Shown piece by piece: positions 32,042 through 38,857 of a stretch of DNA of 64,000 nt. Source of the DNA: Kribbella sp. ALI-6-A (GTDB lineage: Bacteria; Actinomycetota; Actinomycetes; Propionibacteriales; Kribbellaceae); NCBI RefSeq assembly GCF_001984195.1, contig NZ_MTQN01000011.1, positions 930,001 through 994,000 on the forward strand, in the 5' to 3' direction. The notes beneath the pieces were generated by a model that was given only the letters and a program-made list of their open reading frames with translations, ran no database searches and was not told the DNA's origin. Position 1 is the stretch's first letter. Each line of letters begins with the position of its first letter. The position numbers and the translations under genes were made by a program.

Positions 32042-32067
32042 GCCATCGCAGGGGCCAGAATGCTGGA

Positions 32068-32739
32068 GTGAACAAGGTCCCGAAGGCAACGGCGCCCAGT
32101 ACGAAGCACATGCGGCGCTGGCCGGCCTCGCTGGCGGTGCTCGTCGTACTGGCCCTGCAGTTGGCCGTCCCGGCGCAGGTGCTGTCGCTGCCGCGCTGGC
32201 TGCTGCCCGCCCTCGGCGTCGCGCTGCTCGTGCCGCTGGTGTGGGCCAATCCCTTCCACCTCCGCCGGGACGAGCCCTGGCTGCGCTGGATCGAACTGGT
32301 CCTGCTGGGCGTGCTCGTGGTCTTCAACGGCATCTATCTGGCCGGACTGATCGACTACCTCACCTCCGGCCGGGTGGACAACGGCATGGTGCTGGTGAAG
32401 GCCGCACTGCTGATCTGGGTGACCAACGTGGTCGCGTTCGCGGTCTGGTACTGGGAGATCGACCGCGGCGGACCGTTCGCCCGGGCGCCCGAGCACGAGC
32501 GGGAGGTGGAGCGCGCCGATCTGCTGTTCCCGCAGATGACCGCCGAGATCCCGGGCTGGGAGCGCTGGCTGCCGGGATTCACCGACTACCTGTTCGTCGC
32601 CTTCACCGCGGCGACGGCGTTCAGCCCGACCGACACGATGCCGCTGTCGGCGCGGGTGAAGACACTGATGACCGTCCAGTCGGCGATTTCGTTGCTCGCT
32701 GTAGCGGTAGTGGCCGCCCGCGCGGTCAACGTGCTCTGA
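32068..32739 (+). CDS. Conserved integral membrane protein of unknown function
   Basis: The 223 aa protein has about six hydrophobic segments: two near the N-terminus (LAVLVVLALQLAVPA, LLPALGVALLVPLVW), two in the middle (IELVLLGVLVVFNGIYLAGLI, ALLIWVTNVVAFAVWYWEI) and two at the end. A conserved-looking loop EIDRGGPFARAPEHE and the motif TAATAFSPTDTMPLS precede the last helix. Similar proteins occur widely in bacteria as uncharacterised membrane proteins, some with a resemblance to DUF1345. The GTG start is weakly supported; ATG 32110 is an alternative. Function unknown. Confidence 0.65.
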   Translation: MNKVPKATAPSTKHMRRWPASLAVLVVLALQLAVPAQVLSLPRWLLPALGVALLVPLVWANPFHLRRDEPWLRWIELVLLGVLVVFNGIYLAGLIDYLTSGRVDNGMVLVKAALLIWVTNVVAFAVWYWEIDRGGPFARAPEHEREVERADLLFPQMTAEIPGWERWLPGFTDYLFVAFTAATAFSPTDTMPLSARVKTLMTVQSAISLLAVAVVAARAVNVL

Positions 32740-32771
32740 GACGACCAAGCGGTGAGAATCACCCTCGACGC

Positions 32772-32799
32772 GGTGTAATGGGTGTGCCAGCATTACGCC
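32772..32799 (+). promoter_or_regulatory. Inverted repeat abutting the EamA start codon
   Basis: GGTGTAATG (32772-32780) and CATTACGCC (32791-32799) pair at eight of nine positions, the ninth being U-G in RNA, around a 10-base loop. The hairpin ends one base before the ATG at 32801. No strong ribosome binding site is visible, so the hairpin may limit translation, or the DNA form may be an operator. Confidence 0.4.
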
Positions 32800-32800
32800 C

Positions 32801-33775
32801 ATGACTGAGACAGCTGCCCGGACCAAGTCGATCGGGCTCGGGTTCGCGCTCTTCTCGGCGATCACCTTCGGCGGGTCGGGACCGTTCGCCAAAGCGCTGA
32901 TCGGCGCCGGGATGTCGCCGCAGCAGGCCGCCTGGCTGCGGATCCTCGGCGCGGCTGCTTTGCTCGTCCCGCTCGTGCTGATCTTCCGCGGCACGGCCGG
33001 GCTGCGGGCCGCTCGCGCGTCCTGGCCGCAGCTCGTGCTGTACGGGCTGACCGGGATCGCCGGCTGCCAGACGCTGTTCTTCATCGCCGCCAGCCGGTTG
33101 CCGGTCGGCGTGGCGATCCTGCTCGAGTTCTCCGGGCCGGTGCTGGTGGTGGCCTGGCTCAAGTTCGGCCGCAAGGTCGCCGTCCCGAAGTCGGCCGCGC
33201 TCGGCGTCGGGATCGCGCTGGTCGGGCTCGCGACGGTGGTCGAGGTGTGGTCCGGCGTACAGCTCGACCTGATCGGACTGCTCGCCGGACTCGGCGCCGC
33301 GGCGTGCCAGGCGACGTACTTCATCCTGATCGACAAGCTGACCGGCCTCGCCGATCCGCTGGTGATGACGGCGGCGGGCAGTGTGGTCGGCGCCGTGCTG
33401 CTGACCGCCATCGCCGCACCGTGGGGCATCCCGTGGAACGCGCTCACCGACACGATCGCGATCGGCGAGCGGTCGGCTCCGGGCTGGGTGTTCGCGGCTT
33501 GGCTGATCGTGGTCAGCACGGTCGTCGCGTACCTGGCCGGCGCCGCCGCGGTACAGCGGCTGTCGGCGGCGATCGGCGGCGCGGTCGCGTACGTCGAGGT
33601 GGTGGCGGCGACGCTGTTCGCCTGGTTGCTGCTCAACGAGACGCTGTCGACCAGCCAGGTGATCGGCGGCGCGATCGTGCTGCTCGGCGCGTTCGTCGCG
33701 CAGTCGTCGGTCGGCAAGGTGGCACCGCCCGAAATGCCGATCACCGAGGACGTCCCGGAGTCGGTGCGAGGATAG
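32801..33775 (+). CDS. EamA/DMT family transporter
   Basis: This 324 aa protein has ten predicted helices in two EamA repeats. GLGFALFSAITFGGSGPFAKALI and GLLAGLGAAACQATYFILIDKLTG open the two halves. DMT exporters of this RhtA/YddG-like kind pump amino acids or metabolites out of the cell by proton antiport. The conserved ends VVLEF-like and AYLAGAAAVQRLSAAIGGAVAYVEVVAA are present. It starts 61 bases after a membrane protein gene and ends five bases before the carboxylesterase gene, so the latter two are likely co-transcribed. The substrate is unknown. Confidence 0.9.
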   Translation: MTETAARTKSIGLGFALFSAITFGGSGPFAKALIGAGMSPQQAAWLRILGAAALLVPLVLIFRGTAGLRAARASWPQLVLYGLTGIAGCQTLFFIAASRLPVGVAILLEFSGPVLVVAWLKFGRKVAVPKSAALGVGIALVGLATVVEVWSGVQLDLIGLLAGLGAAACQATYFILIDKLTGLADPLVMTAAGSVVGAVLLTAIAAPWGIPWNALTDTIAIGERSAPGWVFAAWLIVVSTVVAYLAGAAAVQRLSAAIGGAVAYVEVVAATLFAWLLLNETLSTSQVIGGAIVLLGAFVAQSSVGKVAPPEMPITEDVPESVRG

Positions 33776-33780
33776 TCGGC

Positions 33781-35175
33781 ATGGAGCCGGTCATCGCGGT
33801 CGAGGGCGGACAGATTCGGGGCGTCACGACCGAAGGCGTGACCGCCTGTCTCGGCATCCCGTACGCCGCGAGCCCGGTCGGCTTCGACCCGCCGCGACCG
33901 GTGACCCCGTGGGACGGCGTGCGCGAGGCCACCCGGCTCGGGCCGACCGCGCCGCAGCCGCCGTACGATCCGCCCTTCGACGTCCTGCTGGCCAACCCGA
34001 TCACACCCGGCGACGAGTTCCTCAACCTCAACGTCTGGACTCCGGGCGGCGAAGGCCTGCCCGTGATGGTGTGGATTCACGGCGGCGCGTTCCGCAACGG
34101 CTCCAACGCCACCCCCGCGTACGACGGGACGGCGTTCGCCCGCGACGGCGTCGTGCTGGTCGGGATCAACTACCGGCTGGGCGTGCAGGGGTTCGGCGTC
34201 GTGCCCGACGCGCCCAGCAACCGCGGACTGCTCGACCAGATCGCGGCGCTGCGCTGGGTCCGCGACAACATCGCGGCCTTCGGCGGCGACCCGGAGCAGG
34301 TGACGATCTTCGGCCAGTCGGCCGGCGGGATGAGCGTGGCGACGCTGCTCACGATCCCCGCGGCGCAAGGGCTGTTCCACCGCGCGATCGTGCAGAGTGG
34401 GTCCGCCGAGGCGACCGCGCTCGACAGCGACCTCGCGCTCGTGACGGCCGAGGTGGCCAAGCGGCTCGGCGTACCGGCGACGGCGGCGGGGTTCGCGTCG
34501 GTGGACGTCGCGGAGTTGATCGCGGCGCAGCGGCAGGTGTCGGTCGAGCTGCGGGCGGCGCCCGATCCGGCCAGGTGGGGCAAGACGACGGTCAGCGCCG
34601 GGGGCGGCATCATGCCGGTGCTTCCGGTGATCGACGGCGAACTGATCCACCAGCGGCCGCTCGAAGCGATCGCCGCGGGTGCGGCGGCCGGTGTGGAGCT
34701 GATGGCCGGTACGACGCGGCACGAGTTCAACCTGTTCAGCGTGCCGAGCGGACTCGCGGCAGGCATCACCGCGGAGATGCTGCCGCTGCTGCTGCTGCAG
34801 AGGGCAGGGCTCGACCCGGCGCTGGCGCTGGAACACACCGGGACTCCCGGCGAGATCTTCACGGCGATCAGCAGCAACCGTGTCTTCACCGAGCCGACGA
34901 TCCGGTTGGCCGAGGCGCAGCAGGCGGCAGGCGGTACGGCGTACGTCTACGAGTTCAGCTGGGAGTCGCCGCTGGAGGGGCTCAGGTCCTGCCATGCGCT
35001 GGAGCTGCCGTTCGTGTTCGACACTCTGGCGACCGCGGCGTCGCCGCTGTTCGGGCCGGAGCCGCCGCAGGAGCTGGCGGACCGGATGCACAAGGCCTGG
35101 GTCGACTTCGCGAAGACCGGGAGCCCGGGCTGGTCGCCGTACGACGTGACAGCCCGGGCCATCCAGGTCTTTTAG
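33781..35175 (+). CDS. Type-B carboxylesterase/lipase
   Basis: The 464 aa protein is a carboxylesterase-B/para-nitrobenzyl esterase homologue. It starts VEGGQIRGVTTEGVTACLGIPYAASPVG, has the oxyanion WIHGGAF and the catalytic Ser in FGQSAGGMS. The Glu is probably in TRHEFNLF and the His in SCHALELPFVF. It lacks a signal peptide and is probably cytosolic, acting on small esters. The gene is shorter than many animal homologues but within bacterial range. The TAG stop overlaps the convergent AlaRS-like stop, so the two transcripts meet with no spacer. Confidence 0.92.
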   Translation: MEPVIAVEGGQIRGVTTEGVTACLGIPYAASPVGFDPPRPVTPWDGVREATRLGPTAPQPPYDPPFDVLLANPITPGDEFLNLNVWTPGGEGLPVMVWIHGGAFRNGSNATPAYDGTAFARDGVVLVGINYRLGVQGFGVVPDAPSNRGLLDQIAALRWVRDNIAAFGGDPEQVTIFGQSAGGMSVATLLTIPAAQGLFHRAIVQSGSAEATALDSDLALVTAEVAKRLGVPATAAGFASVDVAELIAAQRQVSVELRAAPDPARWGKTTVSAGGGIMPVLPVIDGELIHQRPLEAIAAGAAAGVELMAGTTRHEFNLFSVPSGLAAGITAEMLPLLLLQRAGLDPALALEHTGTPGEIFTAISSNRVFTEPTIRLAEAQQAAGGTAYVYEFSWESPLEGLRSCHALELPFVFDTLATAASPLFGPEPPQELADRMHKAWVDFAKTGSPGWSPYDVTARAIQVF

Positions 35176-36323
35176 AGCAAGGAGTCGACCAGCTCGCGGG
35201 GCAGGCCATGGGTCTCGTGCAGGTACTCGAAGTCGCTGTCGTCCAGCGGCTTGCGGAACCGGTCGTGGCTGAGCACCTTGCGCCCGCGCTCCAGCAGGTT
35301 GGTGAACCGGATCTCCTCGTCGATCATGATCCGCCGCACCAGCGTGACCAGTTCGCCCTGGTGGAAGTGGTTCAGCGTCTGCTGGAACAGCTCGATCGGC
35401 AGGTCCGACAGCGACCGCGACTCGTCCTCGCGCCACAGGATGGTCAGCACCCGGCGGATCAGCCGGCGCAGCACGTAGCCGCGCCCGGTGTTCGACGGGT
35501 GCACGCCGTCGCCGACGATCACGATGCTCGACCGCAGGTGGTCGATGACGATCCGCTCGGAGGTCTCGTCCAGCTTCCACAGCCGCGGCACGGTCCGCAT
35601 CCACGGCTCGAACAGGCTGGTCTCGTAGACCGACTGCTTGCCCTCGAGCAGCATCGTCAGCCGCTCCAGGCCGAGCCCGGTGTCGATGTTGCGCTGCTCC
35701 AGCGGTTCGAGCGACCCGTCGCCGAGCCGGCGGTAGCGCATCATCACGTGGTTCCACACCTCGACCCAGCGGTCGTCGGTGGTCGGCGTGCCCTCCGGTG
35801 ACCCCTGGCCGGTCCAGACGAAGATCTCGGAGTCCGGGCCGCAGGGACCGGTCGGGCCGTTCGACCACCAGTTCTCGTCGGTGGTCAGCTCGATCGGCAG
35901 GCCGAGCGACTGCCAGGTGCGCAGCGACTCCTGGTCCAGCTCGACCTGGTCGTCGCCGCCGAACACGGTGACGTAGAGCCGGCCGGGGTCGATCCCGAAC
36001 CGCTCGGTGAGCAGCTCGTAACCCCAGCGCAGCGTCTGCTCGCTGCCGTAGTCGCCGAACGACCACGAGCCGAGCATCTCGAACACGGTCAGGTGAGTCG
36101 GATCACCGACCTCGTCCAGGTCGGTCGTGCGCAGGCATCGCTGCACCCCGACCACGCGTCTGCCCAGCGGATGTGGCTCACCCTCCAGGTACGGCGTGAG
36201 CGGGTGCATGCCCGAGGTCGTGAACAGCACCGGATCACCGGGGCGTGGGATGAGCGAGGACCCCGTGGTCGGGACGTGGCCGCGCTCGGTGAAGAAGTCG
36301 ACGAAGGTCTTGGTCAGGTTCAT
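35172..36323 (-). CDS. Truncated alanyl-tRNA synthetase paralogue (catalytic part only)
   Basis: The 383 aa product aligns with only the first part of AlaRS. Motif 1 region is GHVPTTGSSLIPRPGDPVLF, motif 2 is RTTDLDEVGDPTHLTVFEML, and motif 3 is DTGLGLERL. WWSNGPTGPCGPDSEI and the tRNA-recognition segment GVHPSNTGRGYVLRRLIRR are also kept. The editing domain with its HxxxH metal site and the C-Ala domain are absent (normal AlaRS is about 880 aa). The ATG at 36323 marks where AlaRS homology starts. Transcription seems governed by the attenuator-like leader upstream. It may be a backup or resistance aminoacyl-tRNA synthetase, or an enzyme re-used for another acyl transfer; alanine activation seems retained. 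Confidence 0.82.
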   Translation of the reverse strand: MNLTKTFVDFFTERGHVPTTGSSLIPRPGDPVLFTTSGMHPLTPYLEGEPHPLGRRVVGVQRCLRTTDLDEVGDPTHLTVFEMLGSWSFGDYGSEQTLRWGYELLTERFGIDPGRLYVTVFGGDDQVELDQESLRTWQSLGLPIELTTDENWWSNGPTGPCGPDSEIFVWTGQGSPEGTPTTDDRWVEVWNHVMMRYRRLGDGSLEPLEQRNIDTGLGLERLTMLLEGKQSVYETSLFEPWMRTVPRLWKLDETSERIVIDHLRSSIVIVGDGVHPSNTGRGYVLRRLIRRVLTILWREDESRSLSDLPIELFQQTLNHFHQGELVTLVRRIMIDEEIRFTNLLERGRKVLSHDRFRKPLDDSDFEYLHETHGLPRELVDSLL

Positions 36324-36376
36324 TTCGGGTCCTTGTCTGGATCGGACCGGAAACAGTGCTGGCCTCGGAAACGCGA

Positions 36377-36407
36377 AAACCGGCGGACCGTTTCCGGTCG
36401 CCGGTTT
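36377..36407 (-). terminator. Attenuator terminator hairpin in the AlaRS-like leader
   Basis: On the minus strand AAACCGGCGACCG pairs with CGGTCCGCCGGTTT through 13 base pairs with one bulged base and a GAAA loop. It is followed by TTTTCGCGTTT. It lies 13 bases after the leader ORF stop and 53 bases before the AlaRS-like ATG. Confidence 0.75.
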
Positions 36408-36420
36408 CTGGAAGAAGATG

Positions 36421-36486
36421 TCAGGCAGCGGCAGCCGGAGAGCGGAAAGCTCGTACGGCTGCGGCGAGGCGGGACATCTGATGCAT
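36421..36486 (-). CDS. Alanine-rich leader peptide upstream of the AlaRS paralogue
   Basis: A 21-codon ORF (ATG at 36486, TGA at 36421-36423) contains 8 Ala codons: three in a row at codons 8-10, one at 13, and four in a row at 18-21 just before the stop. The first residues are MHQMSRL. A hairpin with arms GCAGCCG/CGGCTGC and an inner GAGC/GCTC stem (36431-36462) covers codons 9-19. The segment CCGGCTGCCG (36438-36429) can alternatively pair with CCGGCGACCG in the terminator at 9 of 10 positions. Ribosome stalling on Ala codons would thus favour the antiterminator. No ribosome binding site is needed, since the promoter predicts a leaderless transcript. Confidence 0.72.
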   Translation of the reverse strand: MHQMSRLAAAVRAFRSPAAAA

Positions 36487-36492
36487 GGACCC

Positions 36493-36498
36493 AGAGTA
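36493..36498 (-). promoter_or_regulatory. -10 element of the AlaRS-like attenuator promoter
   Basis: TACTCT on the minus strand is six bases before the leader ATG. TCGACG lies 16 bases further upstream as a -35. The promoter overlaps the end of the pimB-like gene. Confidence 0.6.
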
Positions 36499-36509
36499 CA
36501 CACATTTGC

Positions 36510-37616
36510 TCAGACGTCGAGCAGCTTCCGCAGCTTCGCCCCGGATCGGGCCCAGGTCCACTCGGCCTCGACCCACGCGCGACCGGCCGCACCGAATGCT
36601 TGCGCCCGGCCCGGATCGGTCAGCAGCTCGACCAGCCGGACGGCGGTCGCAACCGGGTTGTAGGGGTCGACCAGGTAACCGGTCTCGCCGTGCCGCACGG
36701 TGTCCGCCGTACCGCCGGAGTCGCCGACCACCACCGGTTTCCCGGTCGCGGCGGCCTCCAGCGTGACGATGCCGAGCGCCTCCGGCTCGAGCCCGAACCG
36801 CCTGGTCCGGGTCGGCATCGCGAATACGTCCGCCGCATCGACGTACGGCGGAATGTCCTGCCAGGGCACGGCTCCGGCGAACCGAACCGACCCTCCGAGC
36901 GGCCGCGCCAAGGCCTCCAGCCGCTCTCGATCAGGACCGTCGCCGACGAGCAGCAGCACAGCATCCGGTACGTCGGCCAGCACGCGCGGCCAGGCGCGGA
37001 TCAGGGTGTCCTGGCCCTTCCTCGCGATGAGTCGCGAGACACAGACGACCACCGGACGGCCGCCGAGGCCGAGCTCACCGCGGACCGCCTCTCCCCCACA
37101 GCCGGGAAAGAAGCGGGACGTGTCGACGCCTGGCGTCAGGCGCTCGATCGTTGCCTTGGGCGACAGAGCGGGGGCGATGCGCTGCTCGCACCAGGCGGAG
37201 ACCGTGGTGACGACGTCCGCGGCGTCGCCGATCCGGCGAAGCGCTTGCCGGGTCGCCGGAAGGGAAGCCCACCAGGTCTCGTGACCGTGGCTGAGGGCAA
37301 CGATCCGGCGTGCACCGGCCTGGCGCAGCGCGGGCGCCATCAGGCCGAGCGGTGCGGCGGCGCCGAAGACGACCCGGTCGGCGTCGTACCGGCGCATCAG
37401 GTCGATCGCCCGGCGGGTGACCCGCGGTGTGGGCAACAGCATCGAGGTGCGATCGCGGACGACCGGGAAGGGCAGCGTGGCGTCGTACGCCGTGTCGCCG
37501 GGGCTGCGCGAGGTCAGGACGACGAGCTCGGACAACTCGTCGCACAGCGAGCGGACAAAGGTCTCGATGCCACCCTGGCGGGGCGGGAAGTCGTTGGTGA
37601 CGACGAGAACGGTCAT
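36510..37616 (-). CDS. pimB: GT4 glycosyltransferase, PimB-type phosphatidyl-myo-inositol mannosyltransferase
   Basis: The 368 aa product is a GT-B fold family 4 glycosyltransferase. TVLVVTNDFPPRQGGIETFVRSL is the N-terminal acceptor-binding signature of PimB, and the donor site has CVSRLIARKGQDTLI and the E-x7-E motif in EALGIVTLEAA. PimB adds the second mannose from GDP-mannose to PIM1 at the cytosolic membrane face. Its position beside the NlpC/P60 gene and Rv2191-like gene matches Rv2188c in M. tuberculosis. The start overlaps the M48 protease stop by one base (TGATG). The assignment is by homology and synteny; other GT4 specificities remain possible. Confidence 0.85.
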   Translation of the reverse strand: MTVLVVTNDFPPRQGGIETFVRSLCDELSELVVLTSRSPGDTAYDATLPFPVVRDRTSMLLPTPRVTRRAIDLMRRYDADRVVFGAAAPLGLMAPALRQAGARRIVALSHGHETWWASLPATRQALRRIGDAADVVTTVSAWCEQRIAPALSPKATIERLTPGVDTSRFFPGCGGEAVRGELGLGGRPVVVCVSRLIARKGQDTLIRAWPRVLADVPDAVLLLVGDGPDRERLEALARPLGGSVRFAGAVPWQDIPPYVDAADVFAMPTRTRRFGLEPEALGIVTLEAAATGKPVVVGDSGGTADTVRHGETGYLVDPYNPVATAVRLVELLTDPGRAQAFGAAGRAWVEAEWTWARSGAKLRKLLDV

Positions 37617-38857
37617 CACTTGACCAGTGGCGGCACCGGGTCGCCGTGCTCGCTCCCCCACGCGCGGCCCATCGCGATCCGCTCCGGCGGCGTCGGGTGG
37701 CTGGCGAACATCCAGTACCGCCAGCGGCTCGGTTCGAGGCCGGAGATGTTCCGCACCGAGAGCGCGTGCTGCATCTCGACGAAGTTCTGCGGGTCGTTGG
37801 TCAGGCGCAGCGAGTGGTAGTCGGCGCGCGCCTCGATCCTGCGGCTGACCAGGTTCTGCACCGGGGCCGCCAGGGTGGTCCCGGCCACGATCAGCGCCAG
37901 CAGCAACGCCGTACGGCGTGGGTCGGCCATCCGGGATCCGAGCAACAACCGCAGCAGCACCACGGCGAACGCCGCGCCGAGCGTGCCGATCAATGTCCCG
38001 TGCAGCACGTCGTTCTCCGCGGCGTGCCCGAGCTCGTGCGCGACCACCAGCCGGACTTGCGCCGGCGGTGCGTCCCTCAGCAACGTGTCGTAGACCACCA
38101 GCCGCCGGGTCGAGCCGAACCCGGACACGTAGGCGTTCAGCGCGGTCGTGCGCTTCGAGGCGTCGGCGACCAGCACGTCCCGCACCGGGACGCCGTCCTC
38201 GCGGGCGAGTTGCATGAACTCGTCACGCTGCGGGCCCGGCGCCATCGAGGTGAACTCGTTGAACCGCGGCTCGACCAGCACCGGATAGGCGAACGAAACA
38301 CCCAGCACCAGCACCGCGCCGGCGATCGCCGCGGGCACCCACCACCAGGACCGCCACTTCTTCGCCAGCGCGATCAGGCCGAGCGCGATCGCGATCAGCG
38401 CGGCCGACATCAGCAGCCAGTTCACGGTGCGGTCGCGCAGCCACAACCCCCAGCTCTCGGTGGACAGGCCGTAGTCGCGGGTGACCTGCTCGGCGAACGC
38501 GTCGGTCGGCAGGGTGATCAGCGACGTCAGCAGGCCGAGACCCGCGACGAGCACCGGGACGGCCAGGTACCAGCGGCGGATCCGCAGTACGTCGTACAGG
38601 CGGCGGCCGAGCGGGCTGAAGCCGATCACCAGCGGGACCAGCACCGACAGCACCCAGGAAGTGGTTGACCAGGGCAACAGCTCGTGCCGGAACCGTTGCT
38701 GGCGGTCGATCTCGCTGGAGGTGAAGTCCAGCGCCGGATCGGGCTTCGGCAGGTCGATCAGGTGCCACGGGGTGGTGGTGACGATGATCACGACCAGCGC
38801 GGCGGCGACCAGCACACCGGCGATCCAGGGGATCCGGCGGGCGGCCGCCTCAGACAC
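37616..38857 (-). CDS. M48 family metalloprotease (Ste24/HtpX-like)
   Basis: The 413 aa protein has several membrane segments (about 10-30, 70-80, 97-117, 148-165, 175-192, and two after the active site). The zinc-binding HELGH motif lies at 274-278. The third ligand is probably the Glu in RRIEARADYHSLRLT, and ASHPTPPERI is the typical M48 end motif. It degrades or processes membrane proteins, as Ste24 does at CAAX prenyl proteins; here a membrane quality-control role is likelier. It overlaps the preceding peptidase-MA-like gene by 8 bases and the pimB gene by one base. Confidence 0.9.
   Translation of the reverse strand: MSEAAARRIPWIAGVLVAAALVVIIVTTTPWHLIDLPKPDPALDFTSSEIDRQQRFRHELLPWSTTSWVLSVLVPLVIGFSPLGRRLYDVLRIRRWYLAVPVLVAGLGLLTSLITLPTDAFAEQVTRDYGLSTESWGLWLRDRTVNWLLMSAALIAIALGLIALAKKWRSWWWVPAAIAGAVLVLGVSFAYPVLVEPRFNEFTSMAPGPQRDEFMQLAREDGVPVRDVLVADASKRTTALNAYVSGFGSTRRLVVYDTLLRDAPPAQVRLVVAHELGHAAENDVLHGTLIGTLGAAFAVVLLRLLLGSRMADPRRTALLLALIVAGTTLAAPVQNLVSRRIEARADYHSLRLTNDPQNFVEMQHALSVRNISGLEPSRWRYWMFASHPTPPERIAMGRAWGSEHGDPVPPLVK

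Noticed and set aside
32038..36066. A 1342-codon minus-strand open frame opposite the membrane protein, EamA and esterase genes
   Set aside because: It is an antisense shadow in a high-GC genome. The translation is Arg/His/Pro-rich with no domain, while the plus-strand genes have clear family motifs.
36324..36500. T-box riboswitch as explanation of the AlaRS-like leader
   Set aside because: The leader is too short for a standard T-box and lacks its conserved core motif. A translated Ala-rich ORF with 1:2 and 3:4 hairpins fits better.
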